Source: Nematopogon swammerdamellus (taxonomy: Eukaryota > Arthropoda > Insecta > Lepidoptera > Adelidae). From it: a stretch of 64,000 nucleotides of DNA. Shown in pieces: positions 9,495 through 19,362 of the stretch (within the stretch, counting starts at the first letter, position 1; each line of letters opens with the position of its first letter). The position numbers and the translations under genes were made by a program. The notes beneath the pieces were generated by a model. That model was given only the letters and a program-made list of their open reading frames with translations. It was not told the DNA's origin and made no database searches. The DNA lies in assembly GCA_946902875.1 (NCBI GenBank), contig OX336340.1, positions 1,285,501-1,349,500 of the forward strand. The letters are read 5' to 3'.

Positions 9495-10124
9495 ACTGCG
9501 CGACGCAAAGGAGGGTAATGTGTTTATCAGCCTATGTATGTATGTATGTTTGTTCCTTTGTGGCACACTAGAGACCAAACGCGTAGGCCGATTTTGATGA
9601 TTCTTACGTCAATCGATTTGTCTTAATCTTGCGAGTGTCACTCAAGACATGACAGTAATCAAAATTTAATATGGCGACAACTAGGTGCCATATTGTGAAA
9701 AAGAAAAAAATTAAAGTTGACTATCTATGTTAAGTGGGGTATGGTTGAATAGGTATTTGAAAATGATCTCTAGGTTTCTCTTATCATTTTTCATTTCGAA
9801 TGACCATTTAGGATCTATAACGATTTAAAGTTGGTTAGCAGCCATTCTCACTCTTATAATAATAGAACTGTGATAAAGTTCTTATTATACAGGATGCTCG
9901 GCATATCGGCCGACAAATTTTTTTTGTAGGTAAGTGGGGTCATTTGCAACGTTTTGACCTAACATACCTTTTGTCAGGTGTCACGTGTTATCGAGATACG
10001 ATTTTTTTTTCTTTATTTTTGAAAATTACCAAAATCCCAGCTTTAAACCCTTGTAACTTTTTTGTTCGTGTTTGTATCAGCACAAAATAAAATTTATTAA
10101 ATTTTACTATGTATCCTTGTTTTT
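9495..10124 (+). repeat. Rep1 tandem unit 2, first part
   Basis: Copies 8598-9225 without visible differences, then breaks after CCTTGTTTT. The missing continuation (AGTAAAAAAATATTTGATG…) resumes at 12358. A composite insertion therefore separates the halves. Confidence 0.85.
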
Positions 10125-11250
10125 AACCGACTTCCAAAAAAGGAGGAGGTTCTCAATTCGTCTGTATGTTTTTTTTTATTTTTTTTTTTTTTATTTTTTT
10201 TTTTTTATTTTTTTGTATGTTTGTTACGCGATTTCTCCGTCAATTGAGGGCCGATTTAGAAAATTCTTTTTTTGTTAGTTAGGTCATACTTCCGAGGTGG
10301 TCCCATTTCAATTTTATCGAAATTGGTTGAGTGGTTTTCGTAAAATCAGCATAATACTATAGTGTGTGGTTACCTTCAGCAAAACTTGTGATGTGGTCGT
10401 ATTCGGCAATTTTTAGTTTGATAAATTAGTATGGTGTGTGGTTACCTTCAGCAAAACTTTTGTGATGTGGACTTATTCAGCAATTTGCAGTCTGACACAT
10501 ATGACGAATAATTCTGTACCACTTCAATCGATTTCGATTATTCGATTTCGATTATTCTTTTTTATGTAATATTACTAAAAAGAATGAAATAAAAACTGTT
10601 TTAAAAAATATTAAACCGATTTCCAAAAAACAAAAAAAAAAAACTAAAAAGTATTAAATACCTAATATTTTGAAATTTTCTCTGTCCTGTTGAAATACAT
10701 GAATCGATATACTAGTGATACATATTCGGACCCTTGTTTCATGAATATTCTAAATTTGAAATTTTTTTATTTTTTCCGACCGGCGTTTAATTTATTATGG
10801 TACCTGGCCAGTACCTACTGTACCGAGTACCATCGAGCTGGTTTGATGATGGAGACAGAAGGTGGCCATAGGAACTCCTAAACTACACATGATAAACCCA
10901 TCGTGTTTGGGCTCGTTGCATTTGTCTTCACGAGAAATTTACTTTAGACCTAAAAGATTCTCAATTCGACGGTATGTTTTCTTTTTTTGGATGTTTGTTA
11001 CGCGATTACTCCGTCAATTGTGGGCCGATTTTGAAAATTCTTTTTTTTTTATTTGAAAGGGGATAACCCTGAGGTTTTTGAAGTGAAAACTTCTTTAGCG
11101 GCTCTTGGCACTTTTTTAGGTGGGTAAAAATGTATAACTCGCGACATCGCGTCAGCGTCATTTTTAAAATGAAACCTTAAGTCATTGCGTTAAGGGTTAA
11201 GTTAGAGTGGCACGGGATCTGCCGGCACTCCCGGAGTGCAACTGTTAAGT

Positions 11251-11450
11251 AGGGTTCCGTAACACGTTTATGTCTGTCCATTCTACTAAGTTCTGCAAAA
11301 TGAATGTAGGGTTCCGTAACATATGCATGTCTATCCGTTCTACTAAATTTTACAATTTTCAACCAAGGTCCTCCGACGGTTATTTTATAATAAAAGTAGG
11401 CTTCCGTAACACGTTTATGTCTGTCCATTCTACTAAGTTCTGCAACATCA
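11251..11450 (+). repeat. Irregular threefold repeat
   Basis: Three copies of a segment with GTAGGGTTCCGTAACACG and TCTGTCCATTCTACTAAGT start near 11251, 11307 and 11396 at unequal spacing. The GGGTTCCGTA motif links it to the GTCY-type elements elsewhere in the window. Confidence 0.7.
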
Positions 11451-11790
11451 CCTACAACGTCCGTGATGTCAGCCCATAACACCAGTGCCATGTCAGTGCT
11501 TCCCCCTTTGATCGTGCTGACTACACTGAACTGGTCGGAAAACACAAACTATTTACATAGCCGTTTCGACCGACGTTTAATTCAGTGCGGTGGTACCAAC
11601 CCGGGAAGGTTAAACCCTACCACCAAGTAAAATTACGAGGGAAGGGACTTACAGTTTTACGAGGAATCCGAACCTTGGTCAGCCTCCAACGGTCAGCGGT
11701 CACCCATCTAAGTACTGACCGCACCCAGCGTTGCTTAAAATTCAATAGCGACAGTTGACTGTCTGCACCACTGAGCTATCGAAGCTGACG
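11446..11790 (-). mobile_element. SINE-A, near full length
   Basis: Read on the minus strand: a head with a tRNA A-box-like TAGCTCAGTGGTGC, then TTTTAAGCAACGCTGGGTGC and GTCAGTACTTAGATGGGTGACC, which resemble the 5S rRNA internal promoter (box A and box C), then the common SINE-A body and tail core. The poly-A end has been lost at the junction with the 11251-11450 repeats. Confidence 0.8.
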
Positions 11791-11910
11791 TGGTCCTATT
11801 TTAATTGGGTCAAGATCGGATTGGAAAGCGAGGCGGAATCGCGAGGCCGAAGGCCGAGCGATTCCGCCGAGTACATTAATAGCAAAAAATTACTAAAAAA
11901 AACTGTGAAA

Positions 11911-12357
11911 TAAAAAAAAAGTTTTAAAAAACATAAAACCGACTTCCTAAAAAAAGTAAAACTAAAAAACTATTTAAAATAAAAAAAAAAGTTTTAAAAA
12001 ACATAAAACCGACTTCCTAAAAAAAGTAAAACTAAAAAACTATTTAAAATAAAAATATAAAAACCGCCTTCAAAAATATATGAAATAAAAACCTAAAAAA
12101 AAAAACCAACCCTAGAGTTGAAGGCGGTGCTAAAGCAAGCAAAAATGATGCATGAAAGAAAACATGAGGGGATGATAATATCCTTTGTGATTTGTGTAGC
12201 CTTTTTAGCACCGCCTTCAACTCTAGGGTTGGTTTTTTTTTTTAGGTTTTTATTTCATATATTTTTGAAGGCGGTTTTTATATTTTTATTTTAAATAGTT
12301 TTTTAGTTTTACTTTTTTTAGGAAGTCGGTTTTATGTTTTTTAAAACTTTTTTTTTT
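11911..12357. repeat. Large palindrome, 154-bp arms, plus extra arm copy
   Basis: Arms 11981-12134 and 12204-12357 are inverted copies with no mismatch that I found and a 69-nt loop. An additional direct copy of the outer 70 bp (11911-11980) precedes the left arm. Arm motifs include AACCGACTTCC… and GAAGGCGGTGCTAAA. It forms the right end of the composite insertion. Confidence 0.85.
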
Positions 12358-12625
12358 AGTAAAAAAATATTTGATGAAGTTAATACCATAAAAAGGACTT
12401 ATGACCTCCCAAAGTTCCGAGAACGAGTAAAAAGATTACAGAATCTTAATTTCTTAATTCATTAAAAAAAAAAACAACACCAATTGAGAGCGTCGTTTTC
12501 TTTAAAAAGTTTGCTAGTTTGCGCCCTTTCCAAAGGTATACCATATTTTATACAAATCATTCACTATGTGATCAAAATTAGAGATAATTTGCAAGAGTCT
12601 AAACATTAATATTGGAGAATTGAAC
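12358..12625 (+). repeat. Rep1 tandem unit 2, second part
   Basis: Resumes at AGTAAAAAAATATTTGATG and follows 9221-9494 to ATTGGAGAATTGAAC. I see one difference, CATATTTTAT for CACATTTTAT. Confidence 0.85.
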
Positions 12626-12734
12626 AAAGTGCCCGCGCGACCGGTACATGTTCTAAATTTGAAAATGCTCCGGAAAACGCTCTCAGTACGGGAAGCGACC
12701 ACCGATAAGTAAGTGGTCCTGTTACAAAGTGCCC

Positions 12735-12944
12735 GTGTTGTCGTTCTATTCTGGTCTATGTCCCTAATTTTGACCACATAGTGAATTATTTGTATGACAT
12801 TTGGTATACCGTTGGAAAGGGCGTAAACTAGCGAACTTTTTAAAAGAAAATGCTGTCAGTCTTTTTTTAAATGAATTAAGAAACTAAGATTCTGTCATAT
12901 TTTTACTCGTTTTCGGGACTTTCGGAGGTCATAAGTCCTATTCA
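12735..12944 (-). repeat. Rep1 copy, reverse, left piece (split by LINE)
   Basis: Reverse-strand Rep1 end: TTGTCGTTCTATTCTGGTC, GAATTATTTGTATGACAT, AAGGGCGTAAACTAGCGAAC, GGAGGTCATAAGTCC. It continues at 14159-14330 on the far side of the LINE insertion. Confidence 0.75.
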
Positions 12945-13719
12945 GAGCAGAGCAGTGCGGCTTGGGCCTGAACCCGAATAAAACCGTAATAGTTGTGCTG
13001 GGGACCAAGCACGCGATCAGTAAAATGATGCAATTCAGTCCATGTTTCAAGTTAAACAACGTTCCCATACCCATCGCGACATAGTCCAGGGATCTCGGCG
13101 TGTTGATTGACGGCGGGCTGAAATTTGAAGCCCACGTGGAGCAACTAATTCGCAGGTCATATGGAAAACTTAAGTCTGTACAAATTTCGGAACTGTGTCA
13201 GTGTGGAGGTTCGGAGACAGTTGGCTGAATCACTCGTTCTGTCCAACTTTAATTACTGCGACGTGGTTTTCGGTCCTTGCATCCTCGAGAGGACGGCCAA
13301 GCATATTCAGCGTGTCCAGAACTCGTGTGTGAGGTATTGCGAGCTGCCTAAGAGACGTGCTCGCATTACACCCATTTTAAATAAACTGAGGACGCTGAAT
13401 ATGCGCAACCGCAGGCGCCTACACTGCTCGTGCCTAGTTCAAGCTGTGATTTAAAAAAAAACAGCCCAAAACACTGTACGATAAACTCACCTGGTTGGGA
13501 GATTCGCACTGCTACGGCACGAGATCTGTGGGTAAACTGCTGGAAGCTCCTAGGCACAGAGGCGCCGCATTTGAAGGTTCCTTCAAATATGCGGCAACTC
13601 GGTGTTGGAACCTCCTGAGGCTGAGGCCTCCTCTCAGAGAGATTACTAATTGTAATACATTCAAATGTAAATTGAGGAAATTTATATTTGACCAACAGTT
13701 AAAAATGTTATTGCTATAA
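12945..13719 (+). pseudogene. LINE ORF2 C-terminal remnant
   Basis: Translation in shifting frames gives LGLNPNKTVIVVLGT, then DLGVLIDGGLKFEAHVEQL, then LVLSNFNYCDVVFGP and HIQRVQNSCVRYCE, then TLYDKLTWLGDSHCYGTRS and a KYAATRCWNLL block ending at a stop at 13719. These are the thumb and C-terminal regions of jockey/CR1-type reverse transcriptases, downstream of the catalytic domain. An in-frame TAG follows PIPIAT, and frameshifts lie near 13160-13200 and 13450. It is non-functional and was probably dead on arrival through 5' truncation. Confidence 0.8.
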
Positions 13720-14058
13720 AATCAAGGCCCTATGCCTGCAAAATGTATTATTATGACGTGCGGACCGACAGACGGACGGATGGATTGTTGTGTTTGATAT
13801 TGTGTTTTGTGTACTGTAACTTTAAGACTTCTTCTTCTCCTTTTTCTCTGGTTGTTATGAATATGTTTGTGTTAGGGTATATTAGAATATTATTTGTGTT
13901 GTGTACTTGGGCCTGACTTAAAATCAGCGTCCCTCTCACTGGCCCCTGGACTCGGTGGTGAGGGACAAAGGCTGTGTCAGGTCCAATTTGTCTTGTCCGT
14001 ATTGTGTTTTTATTGTATCTACTGTGTGTGTAGGTACTGGATGAGATAAATAAATTCA

Positions 14059-14150
14059 TTTTATTTCATTTCATTTCATTTCATTTCATTTCATTTCATT
14101 TCATTTCATTTCATTTCACTTCACTTCACTTCACTTCATTTCATTTCATC
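14059..14150 (+). repeat. (TTTCA)n microsatellite, LINE tail
   Basis: About 18 units of TTTCA with a short block of TTCAC variants in the middle. It forms the 3' tail of the LINE and probably expanded after insertion. Confidence 0.9.
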
Positions 14151-14158
14151 TCTATTCA

Positions 14159-14330
14159 TTGTATTAACTTCACCAAATTTTTTCTAGAATAAGGATACAT
14201 TATAAAATCCAATAAATTTTATTTCGTGCTGATACAATCATAAACGAAAAAGTTACAAGGGTTCAAGGCTGAGATTTTGGTAATTTTCAAAAATAAAGAA
14301 AACAAATCGTGTCTCGATACCACGTGACAA
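14159..14330 (-). repeat. Rep1 copy, reverse, right piece
   Basis: GTATTAACTTCACCAAAT, TTTATTTCGTGCTGATACAA, AAGTTACAAGGGTTCAAGG and TCTCGATACCACGTGAC follow the complement of Rep1 directly on from 12735-12944. Confidence 0.75.
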
Positions 14331-14344
14331 TCATTAATAATAAT

Positions 14345-14928
14345 CAATAAAATTATCAGTAGTTTAGACCACCAAAAGCTACTTAATAATCACCACGATA
14401 TTAACTTTCTCAATGAAATGACAAAATTACGAAATTTACGGTCTTATAATCCTAACTAAAAAGTGTAAAATAAAAAAAGTTAATTTAAAAAATAAAAAAA
14501 CCCGACTGCGTAAAAAATTTACTTTAAATAAAAACTGAAAAGAAAAAAAAACAAGTCCAGTAGTCTAGAACTCTGTTAAGTAATATTGAATAACTACACC
14601 ATTGAAATAGTTTCATGATCGATACACACATATAATAAAACAAATAATAAACTCTAATGCGGAACATAGCGACTTTAACAGTCGGGACCCATTGACATTT
14701 TCCCAATAATGGGTCCCGACTGTTAAAGTCGCTATGTTCCGCATTAGAGTTTATTATTTGTTTTATTATATGTGTGTATCGATCATGAAACTATTTCAAT
14801 GGTGTAGTTATTCAATATTACTTAACAGAGTTCTAGACTACTGGACTTGTTTTTTTTTCTTTTCAGTTTTTATTTAAAGTAAATTTTTTACGCAGTCGGG
14901 TTTTTTTATTTTTTAAATTAACTTTTTT
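14345..14928. mobile_element. Hairpin element HP, copy 2
   Basis: Same lead-in and hairpin as 4590-5126. Arms 14473-14693 and 14708-14928 (221 bp each) appear perfectly complementary around a 14-nt loop. Differences from copy 1, such as CTCTGTTAAG for CTCTGATAAG and CTCTAATGCGG for CTCTAAATGCGG, occur in both arms. Non-coding. Ends again show CCCGACTGC. Confidence 0.8.
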
Positions 14929-15079
14929 GATTGCCAATTCCGCACTCACTGATTTATGTTGTTGAATTTCATTTTGTAAAATGTATGTATTTTTTTGTTT
15001 TGAATTCTGTAAAACTGGTTGGCGATAGCGCGCGATTCATAATTAACAGGTGAAGAAATATACAGAGCTTTACTTTACC

Positions 15080-15410
15080 GTGTGGGGCCGCTACTTAAAA
15101 AGAATAGCCCCACTGCATCTCTCCCCGTGCATGTCGTAAAAGGCGAGCAAGGGATAAGGACAAAATGCCGTGCTAAAGGGCGACAGGCTCGCCACCTCTC
15201 ACCTTGGCACGGTACTTCCACCGAGTCTGCAGCAGTTGCGTCTTCGTGCCTGCTGCTTGATCGATTGAATCTTGTTCGAATATACTTTGCGAAACGTGGT
15301 GGTCGGTGTTGTACTGTAATTGACCAGAGTTCTTGCAGCACAACACCGATTACTCTGATTACCCCGATTGTCGGGATTCAGCGTGTGTGATTTGTATGTA
15401 TGTATGTACT
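15080..15410 (+). mobile_element. Family C element, full-length-looking
   Basis: Runs from GTGTGGGGCCGCTACTTAAA and AAGAATAGCCCCACTGCATC through CATGTCGTAAAAGGCGAGC, the CACCTCTCACCTTGGCACGG block, GGTGGTCGGTGTTGTACTG and CACAACACCGATTACTCTG to a TGTATGTATGTATG tail. Non-coding. It is SINE-like in length, but no clear A/B-box head is visible, so it could also be the 3' end of a LINE. Confidence 0.65.
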
Positions 15411-15522
15411 TTACAATAAATTTATTGCTATATATTTTGCATTGTTACCAAGGCTTATCTTTACGGCTATAAAATAACCTGTAATCCACTGATCAATGTT
15501 TTTTATATGGAAACTTACACGG

Positions 15523-15605
15523 TTGGCTACATCACCTACAACATCCGCGATGTCAGCCCATAACACCGAGCGAACTAGGTGTCATGTCAGTGCTCCCCTT
15601 CATTT
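15523..15605 (-). mobile_element. SINE-A tail fragment
   Basis: Only the reverse-strand tail core is present: CACGGTTGGCTACATCACC, GTCAGCCCATAACACC, GGTGTCATGTCAGTGC. Confidence 0.8.
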
Positions 15606-15832
15606 CGTGTCGGCTATCTGCTCGGATTGCTACGAGCACACGAAATTAAATTCCATAAACATAAACAAATAATACATTCATGTGGAGACCCTAGGTGGAG
15701 CACATCATTTTAAAATTTATAAAAATATTACGTCAAGTTGCAATTAAAATTACTAAAATATTCGTTCAAATTGTAGAACGGATGAGATCTATTTTTGAAC
15801 AATGCTAAATTATTTTTTTTTTTTTATGTTAT

Positions 15833-16415
15833 CATCCAAGTGATTGAACAGTTTAATTCCAACGTAATCCGTTGATTTTTTAGATAACACGCACATTTTG
15901 GACCCGGTGGTCTTATATCTTTTTAGGGTTCCGTATCCGGTACGGGACCCTATTACTAAGCCTACGCCGTCTGACTGTCTGCCTGTCTGTCTGTCTGTCT
16001 GTTTGTCCGTGCGTTCGTCTGTCCGATGGCTGTATCTCTTGAACTGTAATAGGTAGCCAGTTGAAATTTTCACAGAATGTGTTATTATGGTCGATATAAC
16101 AACAAATAATAAAAATAAGAAAAAGTAAAAAATTCACTGGATTTCGCCATCTACCGAATAGATTATGAAGCATTTTAACGAATCATGAATTATATTTAAC
16201 CTAATATGAAGCATTTCATAAACACGCCATAGATGGTGTCAGTGGCGCGGCGCTAACCATTACATGGCGATACGGAACCCTCGGTGCGCGAGTTCGACTC
16301 GCACTTGGCCGGTTTTTTTTAACATCCAAGTGATTGAACAGATTAATTCCAACGTAATCCGTTGATTTTTCACATAACACGCACATTTTGAACCCGGTGG
16401 TCTTATATCTTTTTT
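15833..16415. repeat. 93-bp direct repeats flanking a GTCY element
   Basis: CATCCAAGTGATTGAACAG… to …TGGTCTTATATCTTTTT occurs at 15833-15925 and again at 16323-16415 with a handful of mismatches. The repeat is far too long for a transposon target duplication. Either the element carries this block at both ends or it sits in a pre-existing tandem duplication. Confidence 0.75.
15923..16322 (+). mobile_element. (GTCY)n-carrying MITE-like element, copy 1
   Basis: Opens with TTAGGGTTCCGTATCCGG and an internal inverted GGTACGGGACCCT, then a (GTCT)n tract (about 15972-16005), CTTGAACTGTAATAGGTAGCC, ACATGGCGATACGGAACCC, and closes with GCGCGAGTTCGACTCGCACT and TTGGCCGGTTTTT. Copies at 50621, 58612 and 63495 share this order. 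It resembles published lepidopteran MITEs with hitchhiking GTCY microsatellites (from memory; not searched). No coding content. Confidence 0.7.
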
Positions 16416-16625
16416 ATATCTTAATGCATACCCAAATCTGTACCTAAAACACCTTGCTTGACACATCGAATACTGGATGGTGTCGTGAGCGGTTGAAGAA
16501 AGCTGTGCCGGTAGAGTGGTACACGCGAAGTAATGAATGATACGCGCCTTTTACGGAGTGGGGCCGTCGTCGTCGCCTCAGGCGCGGGCGCGACCGCTGT
16601 TAGTTATCGTCATGGTATTTTTTCG

Positions 16626-17012
16626 TCAGCCTCAGTAGCTCAGTGGTGTGGTCGGTCGACTGTCGGTCGGAACATAAGCACGCCTGGGCGCGGCCAGTGG
16701 ATGGATGGGTGACCGCTCGACCATTGGAGGCTGGCCGTGCTTCGGATTCCACGTAAAACTGTAGGTTCTTCTTATCTTACTAGGTAGTAGGGTTTATCCC
16801 GCCCGGGTTCGTATCACCGCACTGAATGAAACTTCCGTCGTCGGTCAAAACGGCTATGTAAATAGTTCGTGTTTTCCCTCTAGTTCAGTGTAGGCGACAT
16901 GAAATGAAGGGAAGCAATGACATGGCATCCAGTTCACCAGGTGTTATGGGCCGATATCGCGGATGTTGTCGGTGATGTAGCCAACCGTTTCAGTTTCCTT
17001 AAAAAAAAAATT
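16626..17012 (+). mobile_element. SINE-A, full length
   Basis: Head: GTCAGCCTCAGTAGCTCAGT with a tRNA A-box-like motif at 16636-16647, then AACATAAGCACGCCTGGGCG and GGATGGATGGGTGACCGC (16697-16716), which resembles 5S rRNA box C. Body: GGATTCCACGTAAAACTGTAG, TTTATCCCGCCCGGGTTCG, GGCTATGTAAATAGTTCGTG. Tail core and an A-rich 3' end follow. Pol III transcription is expected for such a head; mobilisation would depend on a partner LINE. Confidence 0.85.
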
Positions 17013-17535
17013 ATACCTAGGTACCTAACAAACATTATCAAAGGGCGTTTTCAAATGTTCCAGAACACTTGCGGTATTACCCGGCTGCAAGGCTTACCCT
17101 TTGAATGAAGTCGGCCCTTGATTGGCACGCCAGTTGCGTCCATCAGTAAAGGGCCAAGCCTCTTCAAGAAGCTTTTGGCTTCTCTGCTCTACGGACCGAG
17201 TGTTTCAACCGCAAACGCAACAAATTCGAAATCTTGTATGATATTTCTATATTTATTGCGTTTGAGGCTTTCCGCCCCGGTCGCGGTCGCGCCAGCCGCT
17301 CTTGAAGAGGCCCAAACGTGACTTGATACCAATAAATTACTTAAATTTAACGGTTACGTAAGTTTTGTAATTAATCGCGGATCGTAAAGATCTTCGGCAG
17401 AAAACAAGAATCCACAAAACCGTTATGACTAGAAAACCTTTTCATTCGAAAGCTTAGGAGCTCCGCTAAATAAGTTATCCCTCCATCGAGCGTTCCGTGA
17501 TGAGTTGTCAAACTTTCAGTCATGAAATATCACAA
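17013..17535. other. No recognised gene
   Basis: Short ORFs and a GC-richer patch near 17260-17300 (CCCGGTCGCGGTCGCGCCAG). No domain, splice-supported exon or known repeat could be assigned. Confidence 0.3.
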
Positions 17536-17625
17536 AGTTGCCACTAAGAATGTCGGAAGCGACCATCGAAATATAACACTAGAGAATGAAGCACGAAGGA
17601 GGTTTCAAAGAAATCAAGTCACAAT
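17536..17625 (+). repeat. Dispersed repeat, related to 25105-25180
   Basis: CATCGAAATATAACACTAGA and GAAGGAGGTTTCAAAGAAATC match a similar stretch near 25110-25175 (CATCGAGATATATTACTATA, GAAGGAAGTTTCAAAGAAATC). Both are followed downstream by a second shared block (18220 and 26500). Confidence 0.5.
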
Positions 17626-18215
17626 TGTATTGTAAATTGTTTGATGTTTTGGCGTCAATGGATGGTGTATTTTTATTTGGATCGAACTAGAATTTAGAAA
17701 AGTTGTAGTATTTAGTCGTAAGTATACATAAATTTCAATTTCAATTTTAATGTGGATGATTATTTTTATGTATAGTTTTAATATTACGTCTTGATTTAAT
17801 TATTTGTAGTCAATTTGAAATTGAGTATTATATTTAATAAATATTTCAACTGATGTATTAAATCAAAATATTTTACATTTACATTATATTTCACTTCCCA
17901 CACTAAACTAAGTTTATCCCCTGGCAAGTAAACTATCATAAAACACAGTTTTGACAACTTTACAGGTACCTACCGAGCCACCTTCTAGACACTTACTATA
18001 GAGTAGGTAGATAATTATCTAGTTTAGTGCCTATATACCTAGTGTAAAAGTGTATCATTTTGATAACCTACCTATATGTACATTATTTTGTTCTAAAAAT
18101 AATGTCTAACAACCTAATTTAAAAACCCATACTTGTATGGAACCTAATGTAACTAATATAGACCAATAAATAAATTTAATTTTATTGCATTACATAACTG
18201 AAGAAGGAAAGAAGC
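17626..18215. other. AT-rich, no recognised feature
   Basis: Strongly AT-rich with short A/T runs. No supported gene, RNA or long repeat. Confidence 0.3.
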
Positions 18216-18219
18216 GGGC

Positions 18220-18400
18220 TGGCGCGTGGAGAGAGCAGATATCGAGTATGCGGTAAGGAAGTTGCGCACGTGTATCGACGTCGGCGTATCGCGGTCGACT
18301 AACTCAACTGCGGCTGTATGGCTTCAAATCGGTGGAACATGGCGCACTGACCGAATGCACTCTCTAGTAAGAAGTAAATATATCACGATGCAAGAGAGGA
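18220..18400 (+). repeat. Dispersed repeat, related to 26500-26690
   Basis: GACTAACTCAACTGCGGCTG, ATGGCTTCAAATCGGTGGAAC, ATGGCGCACTGACCGAATGC and CTCTCTAGTAAGAAGTA align with 26585-26690. The 78-residue frame through it reflects the repeat and is not accepted as a gene. Confidence 0.65.
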
Positions 18401-18974
18401 ACTTTTTCACGGTTACAATACGTTTCATCTCAAATGACACGCATCTTAAAATAACGAAATAAATATTCGTTATGACAAAACTGCTGAGGGGCATACCATT
18501 ATAATAGATGCTAGGTCTAACCATTCAACCGCGTTGCGCTGTTTTGCATTATGGCTGTGGAAAACTTTTGGGGTACTCCTCCAGGATTCTTTGTTGATTT
18601 GGGAAATCAAAACAAAGTGATACTTCTTTGAGTTCTCTTTTATTTTCTTTTCCATTGTTCATTATTTTCATATATCTAGACGGGAGCGGGCTAGCCGTAT
18701 GAAATATATGCATCGAAGTATTAAAAATTTGAGCATTAATTTAATATTACAAAAGGATGAATCCACATAATTTGTTTATAATTTAATATTAGAGATTTGG
18801 CAGAAAATTGCGTTGAATTTAGTTTTAATTTATATATTTATTTATTATATGAGAGATATTATTCCGTTTTTTCCTTTTAAGGTACGGAACCCTAAAAAAC
18901 GAATTGGACGTGTGATCAAAGTAAGATTGAAAAAAAATTTATTTTATTCGTTGGTGATACATTTAGATCGTCAG

Positions 18975-19130
18975 TTTTGACTTTTTAACCGACTTCAAAA
19001 AAAGGAGGAGGTTCTCAATTCGACTGTATTTTTTTAATTATTTTTATTTATTTTTTGCTCAATAGAATATAACAGAATAGAATAGAAAACATTTATTGCA
19101 CACTTTAAGGAAGAACAGTGCACGGCAAGA
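18975..19130. repeat. AACCGACTTC repeat fragment and reverse LINE tail
   Basis: 18987-19020 carries TTAACCGACTTCAAAAAAAGG and GGAGGTTCTCAATTCGACTG, as at 10125. From about 19040 the minus strand reads as a LINE 3' end: GTGCAATAAATGTTTTCTATTC with a TTCTA-rich tail (on the plus strand GAATATAACAGAATAGAATAG). Confidence 0.5.
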
Positions 19131-19224
19131 AATAAGAATACAGAAGTGCGCAAAGGTGGAATTATCACTACAAGTGATTTCTTCCACAAAAAATTACTTC
19201 CGCAAATACAAAAAATAATTAAGA

Positions 19225-19362
19225 TATCCACCATCATAACACGTATTCTGTGAAAATGGTCAACCAGTTCAAAAGATACAGCCCTTTAAATGCAGGACGG
19301 ACAGACGGCGTAGGCTTAGTAATAGGTTTCCGTAATCGTACAGTACGGAACCTAAAAAGTAA
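19225..19362 (-). mobile_element. GTCY element fragment
   Basis: The plus strand shows TCTGTGAAAATGGTCAACC, AAAAGATACAGCCCT, GACGGACAGACGGCGTAGGC and CAGTACGGAACCTAAAAA, the complement of the 5' half of the GTCY family. Confidence 0.65.

Larger units (their letters stand above)
10125..12357. mobile_element. Composite 2.2-kb insertion in Rep1
   Basis: Starts with AACCGACTTCCAAAAAAGGA and ends with an arm containing TTTAGGAAGTCGGTTTTATG, so the outer ends are inverted versions of one motif (AACCGACTTCC). Inside: a repeat with GGAGGAGGTTCTCAATTCG (10125-10500, again near 10955), two copies of GTGTGTGGTTACCTTCAGC, a triplicated segment (11251-11450), a reverse SINE-A (11446-11790) and a large palindrome (11981-12357). 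No coding region stands out. Its boundaries are exact because both Rep1 halves are preserved; a target duplication cannot be read in the surrounding T/A runs. Confidence 0.7.
12945..14151 (+). mobile_element. 5'-truncated LINE with target duplication
   Basis: A non-LTR retrotransposon copy bounded by CTATTCA at 12938-12944 and 14152-14158. It holds the end of a reverse transcriptase ORF (to 13719), a 3' UTR, and a long (TTTCA)n tail. Insertion split a reverse Rep1 copy, and joining the flanks restores Rep1 order. The coding part resembles the jockey/CR1 group. Confidence 0.85.
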
